Origin: Aeromonas fluvialis
Lineage (GTDB): Bacteria; Pseudomonadota; Gammaproteobacteria; Enterobacterales; Aeromonadaceae
Direction of reading: 5' to 3'
Assembly (NCBI RefSeq): GCF_000819885.1
Contig: NZ_CDBO01000073.1
Span: 1-64,000, forward strand
DNA: 64,000 nt
The notes below the pieces were generated by a model. It made no database searches. It was given only the letters and a program-made list of their open reading frames with translations, and was not told where the DNA came from. Positions 8,424 through 16,975 of the stretch are shown here, in pieces. A program made the position numbers and the translations under genes. Every line of letters starts with the position of its first letter. Position 1 is the first letter of the stretch.

Positions 8424-9086
8424 ATGAGCGTATTCAGCCGCCTCACCGACGTGATCAATGCCAACCTGCACAGCCTGCTCGACAAGAGTGAAGAGCCGGA
8501 GAAGATGTTGCGTCTGATGATCGAAGAGATGGAGCAGGTACAGGTCGAGATGCGCACCCAGGCCGCTCGCATCATTGCCGAACAGAAACAGTTGGATCGC
8601 CACCAGCAGGGATTGCAGGTACAGATCCGGGAGTGGTCGGCCAAGGCCGAGCTCGCCATCCAGAAGGGGCGTGAGGATCTGGCCCGTGCCGCCCTCACCG
8701 AGAAGCTGGCAGAAGCCAAGAAATATGAGCAACTGGAGCAGGACAAGGCCCGGGTGGCCGAGGTGCTGGCCCAGCTCACCGCCGACAGCGAGCGATTGGC
8801 AGCCAAGCTGACCGAGGCGCGCGAGAAGCAGAAACTGCTGACCCTGCGCGAGCAGACTGCCCACAGCCGCATTCGTGCCCGCGCCCAAGTGGACAACCAG
8901 CGCATGCATGAGCTGATGGCGCGCTTTGACGGTTTTCAGGGCCGGGTCGATCAGCTGGAAGCCCAGCTGGAGGCGGCCACCTTGGGGCAGAATCCCTCGC
9001 TGGAAGCCCAGTTCCGCGAGCTGGAGCTCAATGACGAGATCGAGCGCGAGCTGGCTCGCCTCAAAGGCCAGAAGGTGGAGGTGTAA
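8424..9086 (+). CDS. pspA: Phage shock protein A
   Basis: A 220-residue coiled-coil protein of the PspA/IM30 family. It begins with the amphipathic membrane-binding helix MSVFSRLTDVINANLHSLLD and continues as long charged helices to about residue 190. PspA binds stressed inner membrane and, when free, inhibits the activator PspF. A GGAG site precedes it. It heads an operon with pspC-like and pspG-like genes under a sigma-54 promoter; no pspF is next to it in this window. Confidence 0.96.
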   Translation: MSVFSRLTDVINANLHSLLDKSEEPEKMLRLMIEEMEQVQVEMRTQAARIIAEQKQLDRHQQGLQVQIREWSAKAELAIQKGREDLARAALTEKLAEAKKYEQLEQDKARVAEVLAQLTADSERLAAKLTEAREKQKLLTLREQTAHSRIRARAQVDNQRMHELMARFDGFQGRVDQLEAQLEAATLGQNPSLEAQFRELELNDEIERELARLKGQKVEV

Positions 9087-9088
9087 TC

Positions 9089-9295
9089 ATGAGCCCCTGG
9101 CCCAAGGATCTGCTGCATCGCAAGCTGACCGGGGTCTGCGCCGGTATTGCCAGGCGGTTGGGGGTCTCCAGAGTCACGGTGCGGGTGGTGGCACTGCTCG
9201 CCCTGATCCTGATGCCGCCGCTGGCTCTGGCCGCCTATCTGCTGGCGATGCTGGTGATGCCGCCCCGTTATGAATTGAAGCGCTGGCTGGATTGA
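9089..9295 (+). CDS. pspC: PspC-domain small membrane protein
   Basis: A 68-residue protein consisting of one PspC domain: basic start LLHRKLTGVCAGIARRLGVS, then a membrane segment VVALLALILMPPLALAAYLLAMLVMPP. PspC relays membrane stress to PspA. It is shorter than enteric PspC (about 119 residues), having lost the C-terminal leucine-zipper part. It starts 2 bases after pspA with GGAGGTG as ribosome site, so it is translationally linked. pspB, normally between pspA and pspC, is missing. Confidence 0.9.
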   Translation: MSPWPKDLLHRKLTGVCAGIARRLGVSRVTVRVVALLALILMPPLALAAYLLAMLVMPPRYELKRWLD

Positions 9296-9343
9296 CCGAA
9301 GGGTTGCCCAGTCGGCAGACAAGGTACTGATAAGGAGCAAGTT

Positions 9344-9562
9344 ATGCTGGAATTTTTCATATTGCTGGTGGTGCTGCTGGTCATGGCGCTGACCGGCTTT
9401 ACTCTGGTAGCCATGTTGCTGGTGAGCGGCCTGTTTGTGCTGCTTGGGGCGCTGGGCGGCATGCTTGCTCTGATCATCAAGCTGGCCCCCTGGTTGCTGC
9501 TGGTGCTGGCTGTTTGCTGGCTGATCAGCCACCGTCGTCAGCGCAATAATACCTATCTGTAG
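9344..9562 (+). CDS. pspG: Phage shock protein G-like membrane protein
   Basis: A 72-residue protein with two or three hydrophobic helices. It resembles enteric PspG at the start (MLEFFILLVVLLVMALTG) and in the core LGGMLALIIKLAPWLLLVLAV. PspG is a sigma-54/PspF-controlled effector elsewhere encoded away from pspA; here it follows pspC by 48 bases with AGGAG as ribosome site and probably shares the transcript. A terminator follows. Confidence 0.85.
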   Translation: MLEFFILLVVLLVMALTGFTLVAMLLVSGLFVLLGALGGMLALIIKLAPWLLLVLAVCWLISHRRQRNNTYL

Positions 9563-9604
9563 TTGTGCAACGGGTTGTGTGATGCTCCCTGGATTCCCCT
9601 TTTC

Positions 9605-9629
9605 GGCCACTCATCGAGTGGCCTTTTTT
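9605..9629 (+). terminator. Rho-independent terminator of the psp operon
   Basis: An 8-bp perfect stem GGCCACTC-ATC-GAGTGGCC is followed by six T. Confidence 0.92.
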
Positions 9630-9640
9630 GCCAGCAACAC

Positions 9641-9985
9641 TCAGGGGCTGGGCGCTTCGGTTAACCACTGTGGGCTCCAGCTCTGCCAAATCGCGGGATG
9701 CTGGATCAACTGCTCCTTGAAGGATTTTGGCTGTTGCTTGAGGCGATATTCGAGGCGCAGGGCTACCCCTTTCTCACCCACCTCCTGCTGCCACGCCAGC
9801 GTCAATGGTCCCTTGCCGCGCAGGGCGCGGGCCCCCTTGCCACACTGGTGCTGACGCAGACGACGCAGTGGATCCGTGCTGATCCCGGTATAGAGCAGGC
9901 CGGTGGCAGTGCGCACCATATAGATAAACCAGCAAGAAGAGGCTAGTGAGGTGTGCGGGGATATCCCGTCAGACGGTTTTATCAT
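9641..9985 (-). CDS. GIY-YIG nuclease-fold protein, YhbQ (UPF0213) type
   Basis: A 114-residue single-domain protein. The GIY-YIG core is seen as WFIYMVRT...LLYTGIS, followed by [24 protein letters not shown] and the helix with the conserved Glu ([10 protein letters not shown]). E. coli YhbQ has this layout and shows DNA-nicking ability, but the cellular role is not settled. The start at ATG 9985 gives an N-terminal extension of some 15 residues relative to YhbQ; no later start keeps the first beta strand. It is convergent with psp and divergent from the next gene. Confidence 0.9.
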   Translation of the reverse strand: MIKPSDGISPHTSLASSCWFIYMVRTATGLLYTGISTDPLRRLRQHQCGKGARALRGKGPLTLAWQQEVGEKGVALRLEYRLKQQPKSFKEQLIQHPAIWQSWSPQWLTEAPSP

Positions 9986-10030
9986 TTGTACTTCTCTGTG
10001 CCAAACTCAGAGGCAGCTCAAGGAGGTGCG

Positions 10031-10765
10031 ATGAGAGTCTGGTTTTGGTTGTGGTTACTGTTGTCGGTCCCGGCTCTGGGGGAGACGATCCGTCTCTACG
10101 ATTATCATCAGCATCCCCCCTTCAATACCGGTAGGGATGCAGGGCTGAGCCGTGAGCTGGTCAAGTATCTCAATGAAAAGCTGGGGGGTGAACCCAGAAT
10201 CGAGCTCTGGCTGGTCAATCGCGCCCGGCTGGCGCTGGAGATGGCAGCTCCCGACTTCGACGGTCTGGTGGTCTGGGTCAATCCTGCCTGGGTGGGAGAT
10301 CCTCATCGCGAGCGCTATCTCTGGACTTTTCCGGTGATGCGCGACACCAACGAGCTGGTCTCGAGTATCGACAAGCCGATCACCTATCGCGGGCCCGACT
10401 CCCTCAAGGGGTTGGTGTTTGGCGGGGTGGAGGGCTACCGCTATCAGGGGATCGACGATGCAGCCAGCCGGGGCGAGCTGGTGCGCCACGATGCCAAGAA
10501 GGTAAAGACCAATCTTGAGCTGCTGGTGCGCGGACGCATCGATGTGACCCTGATGAGTGGTTCATCGCTGGGCTTTTTCATCGACTCACAGCACTATCGG
10601 GGCAAGCTGTTTATCTCGCCCTTCCCCCAATCCAGCTATACCCGCCATATCCTGCTGCCCAAGTCTCGCCCCGAGCTGCATGCCACCCTCAACGACATCG
10701 CCGAGCAGATGGACAGGGATCCCCGCTGGCACAAGGTGCTGGAGTCCTATCGCGGTAGGCTCTGA
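10031..10765 (+). CDS. Periplasmic solute-binding-like protein (amino-acid SBP fold)
   Basis: A 244-residue exported protein. A signal peptide (MRVWFWLWLLLSVPALG) is followed by a two-lobed binding-protein pattern (ETIRLYDYHQHPPFNT...; LKGLVFGGVEGYRYQGID; LELLVRGRIDVTLMSG). There is no permease or ATPase nearby, so this may be a sensor or orphan binding protein. The start is ATG 10031 with a perfect AGGAGG; the open frame extends 26 codons further without signal. Its 3' end overlaps the convergent rarD by 19 bases. Ligand unknown. Confidence 0.8.
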   Translation: MRVWFWLWLLLSVPALGETIRLYDYHQHPPFNTGRDAGLSRELVKYLNEKLGGEPRIELWLVNRARLALEMAAPDFDGLVVWVNPAWVGDPHRERYLWTFPVMRDTNELVSSIDKPITYRGPDSLKGLVFGGVEGYRYQGIDDAASRGELVRHDAKKVKTNLELLVRGRIDVTLMSGSSLGFFIDSQHYRGKLFISPFPQSSYTRHILLPKSRPELHATLNDIAEQMDRDPRWHKVLESYRGRL

Positions 10766-11637
10766 GGGCGGCGCTTGATCCGATGCAGTGGTAACAGGCT
10801 CACTAGCAAACCGGCCCAGACGAAGGCGAAACCAACCGCCTTGATGGGGTCCGGCGCCTCACCAAACCAGTAGATGGCGAGCAGGAAGGCGAGGCTGGGT
10901 TCGATATATTGCAGCAGCCCCATGGTGCTCATCCGGGTTCTCGCCACTGCGTAGCAGAACAGCCCCACCGGCAGCAGGGTGGCGGGCGCACTGCCCATCA
11001 GCAGCAGCTTGTCGGCCAGATCCCCGTTCACGAATGCCCCTTCCCCGTGCCACGCCAGCGTGCCGATGATGATCAGCGCGACGGGCAGTTGCACCATGGC
11101 TTCCAGATAGAGGCTGGTGCCGGTGTCGTAGTGGATCTTCTTCTTGATAAGGCCGTAGCAGGCGAAGTTGGCCCCCATGACGAGAGAGAACCAGGGGAGC
11201 TGGCCGTAGCAGAAGAGCATGTAGGCGAGACCAGCCAGCGCCAGGGCGACCGCCAGATGCTTTTGCGGGGTGAGCCGCTCTTTGAGGAACAACACGGCGA
11301 ATACGATATTGAACAGCGGTGTCATAAAGAAGGCGAGGCTGGTGGTCAGCACCTGTCCGGTCGTGAGGCACCAGGTGAACATGCACCAGCTGATGGACAT
11401 CACTGGGCCCGCCAGCAGAATGAGGCCGAGCTGGCGCGGCTCACTGCGCAACCGTGCCCACGGCACCTGGTGGCCAAGCAGCAGAAACAGGGCGCCCACT
11501 AGCACCACAGACCAGAGTACCCGGTGGGAGATCAGCTCCCACATGTTGACCTCGGGCATAAATTGATAATAGAGCGGCAGCATCCCCCACAGGATGAAGG
11601 AGAGGGTCGCGGTGCCGGTACCTAGCCAGTTTTTCAT
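10747..11637 (-). CDS. rarD: RarD-type EamA/DMT transporter
   Basis: A 296-residue inner-membrane protein with ten predicted helices in two EamA repeats. The N-terminus (LSFILWGMLPLYYQFM) and the segment MWELISHRVLWSVVLVG are typical of RarD (chloramphenicol-sensitive protein family). Substrate is not established for the family. It lies between convergent and divergent genes and so is probably transcribed alone. Confidence 0.92.
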   Translation of the reverse strand: MKNWLGTGTATLSFILWGMLPLYYQFMPEVNMWELISHRVLWSVVLVGALFLLLGHQVPWARLRSEPRQLGLILLAGPVMSISWCMFTWCLTTGQVLTTSLAFFMTPLFNIVFAVLFLKERLTPQKHLAVALALAGLAYMLFCYGQLPWFSLVMGANFACYGLIKKKIHYDTGTSLYLEAMVQLPVALIIIGTLAWHGEGAFVNGDLADKLLLMGSAPATLLPVGLFCYAVARTRMSTMGLLQYIEPSLAFLLAIYWFGEAPDPIKAVGFAFVWAGLLVSLLPLHRIKRRPQSLPR

Positions 11638-11736
11638 TATTGTCCGTTTATTAAATTAAACACTCATGGCGATAGTAGGGGGCGTGCCCTGTTTCCACAA
11701 GAGGGAAAACAGAGAAATGCTGTTACTATCAACGTC

Positions 11737-12327
11737 ATGCAGCGAATCGATACCTTGTTTGAACAAATCAGGGCCTGCCGTCTGTGCGAGGCTCATCTGC
11801 CGCTGGGGTCTCGTCCGGTGATCCGCGGGGCCGAGAGTGCCCGCTTGCTGATCATCGGTCAGGCGCCAGGCACCCGGGTACATGCCAGCGGTATCCCGTG
11901 GGATGACCCCTCCGGTGACAGGCTGCGCCAGTGGCTCGGTGTCGATAAGGCCACCTTTTACGACGAATCCCGCATCGCCATCATGCCGATGGGGCTCTGC
12001 TATCCCGGCAGGGGAAAATCCGGCGATCTGCCACCCAGACCCGAGTGTGCGCCCACCTGGCACGACAAGGTGCTGATGCTGTTGCCCAACATCGAGCTGA
12101 CCCTGCTGATCGGCCAATATTCACAAGCCTACTATCTGCGGGGGGCAGCCAAAGGGTCACTCACCAAGACGGTACGCAGCTGGGCCGACTATGGCCCCGC
12201 CGGCTGGCTGCCGTTGCCGCACCCTTCACCGCGCAATACCCTCTGGCTCAGGAAGAATCCCTGGTTCGAGCAGGAGATTGTCCCCCATCTGCAGCAAAGG
12301 GTCGCCCCTTTGCTGGAACGACCCTGA
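11737..12327 (+). CDS. Uracil-DNA glycosylase-superfamily protein
   Basis: A 196-residue soluble protein. It has a zinc/Fe-S-like opening CRLCEAHLPLG, the motif-A-like GQAPGTRVHASGIPWDDPSGDRLRQWLG, and the C-terminal motif HPSPRN typical of the UDG superfamily. The second pair of cysteines needed for the family-4 iron-sulfur cluster is not obvious. Members of this uracil-DNA-glycosylase-like group are widespread in gammaproteobacteria without a proven substrate, so base excision is an inference. It is divergent from rarD. Confidence 0.85.
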   Translation: MQRIDTLFEQIRACRLCEAHLPLGSRPVIRGAESARLLIIGQAPGTRVHASGIPWDDPSGDRLRQWLGVDKATFYDESRIAIMPMGLCYPGRGKSGDLPPRPECAPTWHDKVLMLLPNIELTLLIGQYSQAYYLRGAAKGSLTKTVRSWADYGPAGWLPLPHPSPRNTLWLRKNPWFEQEIVPHLQQRVAPLLERP

Positions 12328-12331
12328 GCGT

Positions 12332-13189
12332 TTAAACCGCCGCTTCGGCCAGCGGTTTGGGTTTGCTGCGGGCCATGGCGATGAGCGGCAGGACGATGCA
12401 GATACAGCCCAGCAGCAGCGGCAGACCCGGCTGCTCGTCAAACAGCCATACCCCGATGGCGACGGCCATCAGCAGACCGGTGTACTCCGCCGAGGCGATC
12501 TTGCTCGCCTCCGCCTTGCGATAGGCCACCACGCACAAGCCCGCATAGACCATGATCAGCGCTGAGGAGCCGAAGGCGGGCCACCACATCTGCCACTGCC
12601 AGTCGCCCCCTTCCCACAATGCCAGCGCCAGAATGAAGGGCATGCTCAGCACGTTGGTGAAAAACAGGGTCTGGGCGATGGGCTGCTTGAGCGGGATCCG
12701 CTTGATCAGCAGGTTGTTGAGCGCCATCGACAGCGCCACCCCGAGCGCCGCTAGCGCGGCCCAGTTCACTTCGGTCGGGCGCAGCACGATCAGTACCCCG
12801 ATAAAGCCGATCAGCGCGGTCAGCACCTTTTGGCGGGAGATCGCTTCCCCCGCCATCCACACCGCCAGCGGCACCATCATTAAGGGGGCGGCATAGAAGA
12901 GGGCATTAGCGGTGGCGAGCGGCAAGCGAGTGAGGGCGACCACCATCAGGCAAACGCCGACCGCCCAGATATGGGCCCGGAGCAGATGCCACTTGATGGC
13001 GACCGGCGGGTTGCAGCGCCATGACCAGAGCAGCCAGGGCATCAGCAGAATGGCGGCCGAGAGCTGGCGAAAAAAGACAAACTGGAAGATGGGCTGGCTC
13101 GGCTCCAATACCTTGACTAGTGCATCGGAAAAGACCGCCACCATATTGCCCAGCACCAGATAAAGGATGCCGATCCCGACTGCATTCAT
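12332..13189 (-). CDS. EamA/DMT family transporter
   Basis: A 285-residue inner-membrane protein of about ten helices in two EamA repeats (first repeat VFSDALVKVLEPSQPIFQFVFFRQ, second ALGVALSMALNNLLIKRI). ATG 13189 is chosen over an upstream start because GGGAGGTGGT lies just before it. It is divergent from a LysR-type regulator 91 bases away, the usual arrangement of an exporter and its regulator. Substrate unknown. Confidence 0.9.
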   Translation of the reverse strand: MNAVGIGILYLVLGNMVAVFSDALVKVLEPSQPIFQFVFFRQLSAAILLMPWLLWSWRCNPPVAIKWHLLRAHIWAVGVCLMVVALTRLPLATANALFYAAPLMMVPLAVWMAGEAISRQKVLTALIGFIGVLIVLRPTEVNWAALAALGVALSMALNNLLIKRIPLKQPIAQTLFFTNVLSMPFILALALWEGGDWQWQMWWPAFGSSALIMVYAGLCVVAYRKAEASKIASAEYTGLLMAVAIGVWLFDEQPGLPLLLGCICIVLPLIAMARSKPKPLAEAAV

Positions 13190-13280
13190 ACCACCTCCCA
13201 CTTCAGATGAGGGGAGGGTAGCGCGGGGTACGTTATCCAGTAAAATGATAAAAAATAACCACTCATGAGATATTTAGATA

Positions 13281-14171
13281 ATGAAGCTGCCCCCCCTTCG
13301 TGCCGTGCAATATTTTGAAGTGGTCGCCCGGCTGCTCAGCTTCTCCCGCGCCGCTCTTGAACTGAACGTCAGCCAAAGTGCGGTCAGCCACCAGATCCGT
13401 CTGCTGGAGGATTTTCTGGGGGAGCGGTTGCTGCTGCGTCAGGGGCGGCTGCTCTCGTTGACGCCACAGGGAGAGATCTACTTCGAGGGGATTGCTGCCG
13501 GACTCAGCCAGATAGCCCAAAGCAGCGAGCAGCTACGTGGTGGTGGCGAGATGCGGCTACGCCTCGCGGTCTACAGCTCGTTTGCGGTGAAGTGGCTGAT
13601 CCCCCGGTTGGCCGGATTGCGCCAACTCTACCCCGAGCTGGATCTGAGTCTGGAGATGGTGGCGGAAGACCCGGAGCTATCTGATCGGGTGGCGGACTGC
13701 TTTATCACAGTCTCACCCCACGGGCGTGGCTACTGTCATGATCTCATCTACCGGGAGCGGCTTTTTCCGGTCTGCAGTCGCCGCCTGTTACAGCAAGTCA
13801 GCGGGGAGTGGCCAGGCGCCATCTGGCAGTTGCCGCTGCTGTCGGTGCAGTCCATCTACAAGGCGCGGGGTGAGGATTGGCAACGCTGGGCCAAGGCGGG
13901 TGGGTTGGTGATCCCGGACGAAGCGCGGATACACCACTTCAGCCATGTGCTGCTGGCGATGGAGGCGGCGGCCTGGGATCAGGGGGTGGCGTTTGTGAAT
14001 GACTACATGCTGCGGCCTGATGATCCCCAGCTGGTGGCCTTGCCGGTACACCAGCTGGAGACGGGGGATGCCTTCTACTTTACCTGCAAGCGCTCGCGGG
14101 CCCATGAGCCTGCCATCAGCCGTTTGCGCCAGTGGCTGATGATGGAGACACGCCAGAGCATGCCGCTCTAA
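13281..14171 (+). CDS. LysR-family transcriptional regulator, GcvA-like
   Basis: A 296-residue regulator: winged helix-turn-helix in residues 5-65 (AALELNVSQSAVSHQIRLLEDFLGERLL) and a LysR substrate-binding domain from about 92. The start MKLPPLRAVQYFEVVAR is characteristic of the GcvA-like branch. It probably controls the divergent EamA exporter; the 91-base shared region has an AT-rich stretch but no operator I can define. Confidence 0.92.
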   Translation: MKLPPLRAVQYFEVVARLLSFSRAALELNVSQSAVSHQIRLLEDFLGERLLLRQGRLLSLTPQGEIYFEGIAAGLSQIAQSSEQLRGGGEMRLRLAVYSSFAVKWLIPRLAGLRQLYPELDLSLEMVAEDPELSDRVADCFITVSPHGRGYCHDLIYRERLFPVCSRRLLQQVSGEWPGAIWQLPLLSVQSIYKARGEDWQRWAKAGGLVIPDEARIHHFSHVLLAMEAAAWDQGVAFVNDYMLRPDDPQLVALPVHQLETGDAFYFTCKRSRAHEPAISRLRQWLMMETRQSMPL

Positions 14172-14183
14172 CTGCTCGTATTA

Positions 14184-14275
14184 TCAGGCTTTCTTGAACT
14201 GGCTCAGCACAAACAGGCTGGTGGCGCAGACGACGACCGAGGGGCTGGTCTGGGGAGTGTCCTGATAGCGTCGAA
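14184..14275 (-). pseudogene. Orphan 3' tail of a second, diverged znuB
   Basis: On the minus strand this stretch encodes [20 protein letters not shown] followed by LSQFKKA and TGA, the same C-terminus as the intact ZnuB next door ([19 protein letters not shown]...LSQFKRA). Only about 30 codons remain and there is no start. It lies about 30 bases beyond the intact znuB stop, in the same direction. The two differ at many positions, so it is not a recent tandem duplication but looks like the leftover end of an older or foreign znuB allele. Confidence 0.85.
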
Positions 14276-14304
14276 GAAACCACCGCTATCAGGAGGTTTG
14301 ATTT

Positions 14305-15084
14305 TTAAGCGCGTTTGAACTGGCTCAGTACAAACAGAGTGGTAGCACAGACTACCACCGAGGGACCTGCCGGAGTATCTTGATACCAGGAGAGGGTCAA
14401 TCCACCCAGCACGGCGAGACAGCCGATCAGCGCGGCAAAGCCGGCCATCTGCTCCGGCGTCTGGCTGAAGCGGCGGGCGGTGGCGGCGGGGATGATCAGC
14501 AGGGAGGTGATGATTAGCGCGCCGACAAACTTCATCGCCACGGCGATCACCAGTCCGATCAGCAGCATCAGCACGCAGCGCATTACATCGACTCGGATCC
14601 CTTCTACCCGCGCCAGCTCTTCTGAAATGGTCATGGAGAGCAGGGGATCCCACAGCCGCCACAGGGTGAGCAGCACCAGCGCGCCACCGCCGTAGATCCA
14701 GAGCAGATCCATGGGTTGCACCGAGAGCAGGTCGCCAAACAGGTAGGCCATCAGATCCACCCTCACGTTATCCATAAAACTCAAGGTGACCAGACCGAGG
14801 GACAGGGCGCTGTGGGCCAGGATGCCGAGCAGGGTGTCGGTGGCAACCTGCTGGTTGCGGCTCATGATCACCAGCAGCATCGCCATGGCGAGGCAGCAGA
14901 CCACCACCGCCAGGGTGAGATCGACCTGCAGCAGGATGCCCAGCGCGATGCCGAACAGGCAGGCATGGGAGAGGGTATCGCCAAAATAGGCCATCTTGCG
15001 CCAGACCACGAAGCTGCCGAGAGGGCCAGCCAGCAAGGCGATGCCAAGACCGGCCGCGAGGGCGTATAACAGAAAGCTGTCCAC
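14305..15084 (-). CDS. znuB: Zinc ABC transporter permease
   Basis: A 259-residue inner-membrane permease of the ABC-3 family with about seven helices (opening [19 protein letters not shown]; coupling region [12 protein letters not shown]). It imports Zn2+ delivered by ZnuA using ATP from ZnuC. It starts with GTG at 15084 with AGGA upstream, 21 bases after znuC. Probably controlled by Zur through the operator before znuC. A duplicate of its last 30 codons lies downstream. Confidence 0.96.
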   Translation of the reverse strand: MDSFLLYALAAGLGIALLAGPLGSFVVWRKMAYFGDTLSHACLFGIALGILLQVDLTLAVVVCCLAMAMLLVIMSRNQQVATDTLLGILAHSALSLGLVTLSFMDNVRVDLMAYLFGDLLSVQPMDLLWIYGGGALVLLTLWRLWDPLLSMTISEELARVEGIRVDVMRCVLMLLIGLVIAVAMKFVGALIITSLLIIPAATARRFSQTPEQMAGFAALIGCLAVLGGLTLSWYQDTPAGPSVVVCATTLFVLSQFKRA

Positions 15085-15105
15085 TTGAATGTCCTGTTGC
15101 GTGCG

Positions 15106-15882
15106 TTATTTGTGCTGAGCGTTGTTGCGAGAGGGCAGGCGGATGACGGGGGCCTGCGGTTCATGATGATGGTGTTCGCCGTCGCAGTGGTGATGGTGGG
15201 TATAGACTGCCAGCACCTCCTGCTCCGATCGCCCGAACAAACGGGCAAATTCCGGGTGGCGCGCAACGCTCTGCGGCTCGCCGTGGCAGCAGACGTGGCG
15301 ATTGAGGCAGATCACCTCATGGGTGCTGGCCATCACCAGATGCAGGTCGTGGGATACCATCAGTACGGCGCAATTGAATTCGGCTGCGAGCTGGCCGATC
15401 AGGGCGTAGAGCTCGATCTGGCCATTGATATCCACCCCTTGTACCGGCTCGTCCAGCACCAGCAGCTCGGGTTTGACCAGCAGGGCGCGGGCCAGCAGGA
15501 CTCGTTGCATCTCCCCGCCGGAGAGCTTCTGCATCCGGTTTTCCTGCAATCCCTCTGCACCCACCCGGGTCAGCGCTTCCTCAATGGATAGACGGCTGTT
15601 CTTGCCCAGTTGCAGAAAGCGGCGCACCGTCAATGGCAGAGTGGGATCCAGATAGAGGCGCTGGGGCACATAGCCGACCCGCAAGTCGCCACTACGGGTG
15701 ATCTTGCCCGAATCGGGCGTGAGCAGGCCTAGCACCAGCTTGCTCAGAGTACTCTTGCCTGCCCCGTTGGGGCCGACCAGGGTGGTGATTTTGCCTTTAT
15801 TGAGGGTAAAGGAGACCTTGTCGAGCACAGGGTTTCCATCAAACGAGAGAGAGACCTCTTTCAGCTCCACCAGTTGGGTCAT
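15106..15882 (-). CDS. znuC: Zinc ABC transporter ATPase
   Basis: A 258-residue ABC ATPase: Walker [10 protein letters not shown] (about residues 37-45), signature LSGGEMQRV, Walker [15 protein letters not shown]-loop MVSHDLH. The C-terminus carries a histidine-rich tail ([15 protein letters not shown]) that may sense or buffer zinc. It is the first gene of znuCB, divergent from znuA across a 93-base region with Zur-like operators. Confidence 0.97.
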   Translation of the reverse strand: MTQLVELKEVSLSFDGNPVLDKVSFTLNKGKITTLVGPNGAGKSTLSKLVLGLLTPDSGKITRSGDLRVGYVPQRLYLDPTLPLTVRRFLQLGKNSRLSIEEALTRVGAEGLQENRMQKLSGGEMQRVLLARALLVKPELLVLDEPVQGVDINGQIELYALIGQLAAEFNCAVLMVSHDLHLVMASTHEVICLNRHVCCHGEPQSVARHPEFARLFGRSEQEVLAVYTHHHHCDGEHHHHEPQAPVIRLPSRNNAQHK

Positions 15883-15911
15883 GACAACTCCGGGGTTTAC
15901 AGCCAGGGACA

Positions 15912-15948
15912 GTTATAATATAACAAAAAGCGGCTGTTATATTATCAC
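15912..15948. promoter_or_regulatory. Two Zur-like operators between znuCB and znuA
   Basis: GTTATAATATAAC at 15912-15924 is a near-perfect AT-rich palindrome and GTTATATTATCAC at 15936-15948 is a second, related copy. Both resemble the TGTTATATTATAACA-type Zur box of gammaproteobacterial znu promoters and lie midway between the divergent starts. A zur gene is present at 46.4-46.9 kb. Confidence 0.85.
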
Positions 15949-15975
15949 ATACTCACCCCCTGACGAGATTCACCA

Positions 15976-16908
15976 ATGAGAATAATTGCGCTTTTCACTG
16001 CCTTGCTGGCGGTGAGTTTGCCCGTTCGTGCCCTTGAGGTACTGACGACCATCAAGCCGCTCGGCTTCATTGCAGCGGCGATCACCGACGGGGTGAGCGA
16101 GCCCAAGGTATTGTTGCCGACCGGCGCCTCTCCCCACGATTTCTCCCTGCGTCCGTCCGATATTCGCAACATCAACAGTGCTGGTCTGGTGGTGTGGGTC
16201 GGCCCCGAGCTGGAAGGTTTTATGGCCAAGCCGCTGGCCAACCATCCTCATGCTTTGACCCTGACTCAGGTTGAGGGGATGTCGCTGTTCAACTACGGGA
16301 CTCAGGATAGTCATGACTCCCATGACCATGATGATCACGATCATGCCGCCCACGAGCACGGTGACCATGATGAAGGACATGAGGGACATCATCACGAAGG
16401 GGTCGATCCCCATATCTGGCTTGGCCCGACGCAGGCCAAAGTGATTGCCAAGGCGATCGCAAGTGAATTGGGCAAGCTGGATCCGGCCAATCAGGCTCGC
16501 TATGACGCCAACCTCGCGGCATTTGATGCCAAGGTGGATGCCAAGGACAAGGTGATTGCCGGCCAGATGAAGGCAGTGAATGAGAAGGGCTACTTTGTCT
16601 TCCACGAGGCGTATGGCTACTGGGAGCGCCATTACGGCATGAGTTCAAAGGGCCACTTCACCGTGAGTCCGGAACGCCGCCCGGGCGCCAAGACGCTGGT
16701 GGATATTCGCAAGGCGCTGGAAGAGAAGCAGGCCAGCTGCATCTATGCCGAGCCGCAATTCTCACCCGCCGTCATCGAGTCGGTGGTGCGCAATACCGGT
16801 GCCAAGGTGCTGTTGCTGGATGAGGTAGGTGAACAGGTGCCGCTGGGCCCGGATGGTTATCCCCAATTCATGCAGCAACTGGCAGACGCATTCTCCCAGT
16901 GTCGCTGA
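15976..16908 (+). CDS. znuA: Periplasmic zinc-binding protein
   Basis: A 310-residue cluster A-I binding protein. It has a signal peptide (1-19), metal-site histidines in ASPHDFSL, DPHIWLGP and FHEAYGYW, and a long His/Asp loop at about 113-140 (repeats of DHDDHDHAAHEHGDHDEG type) that captures zinc. It delivers Zn2+ to ZnuBC. In enterobacteria mepM directly follows on the znuA side; here three other genes intervene. Confidence 0.97.
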   Translation: MRIIALFTALLAVSLPVRALEVLTTIKPLGFIAAAITDGVSEPKVLLPTGASPHDFSLRPSDIRNINSAGLVVWVGPELEGFMAKPLANHPHALTLTQVEGMSLFNYGTQDSHDSHDHDDHDHAAHEHGDHDEGHEGHHHEGVDPHIWLGPTQAKVIAKAIASELGKLDPANQARYDANLAAFDAKVDAKDKVIAGQMKAVNEKGYFVFHEAYGYWERHYGMSSKGHFTVSPERRPGAKTLVDIRKALEEKQASCIYAEPQFSPAVIESVVRNTGAKVLLLDEVGEQVPLGPDGYPQFMQQLADAFSQCR

Positions 16909-16975
16909 TCACCGGCTGAGCCTCTCATCCGGACGGTCTATACTGACCTCCAGCATCTGACATGGAGTGTCTGGT

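Noticed and set aside
14204-14662. 152-codon minus-strand open frame across znuB end and its orphan tail
   Set aside because: Out of frame with znuB; Arg/Ala-rich shadow.
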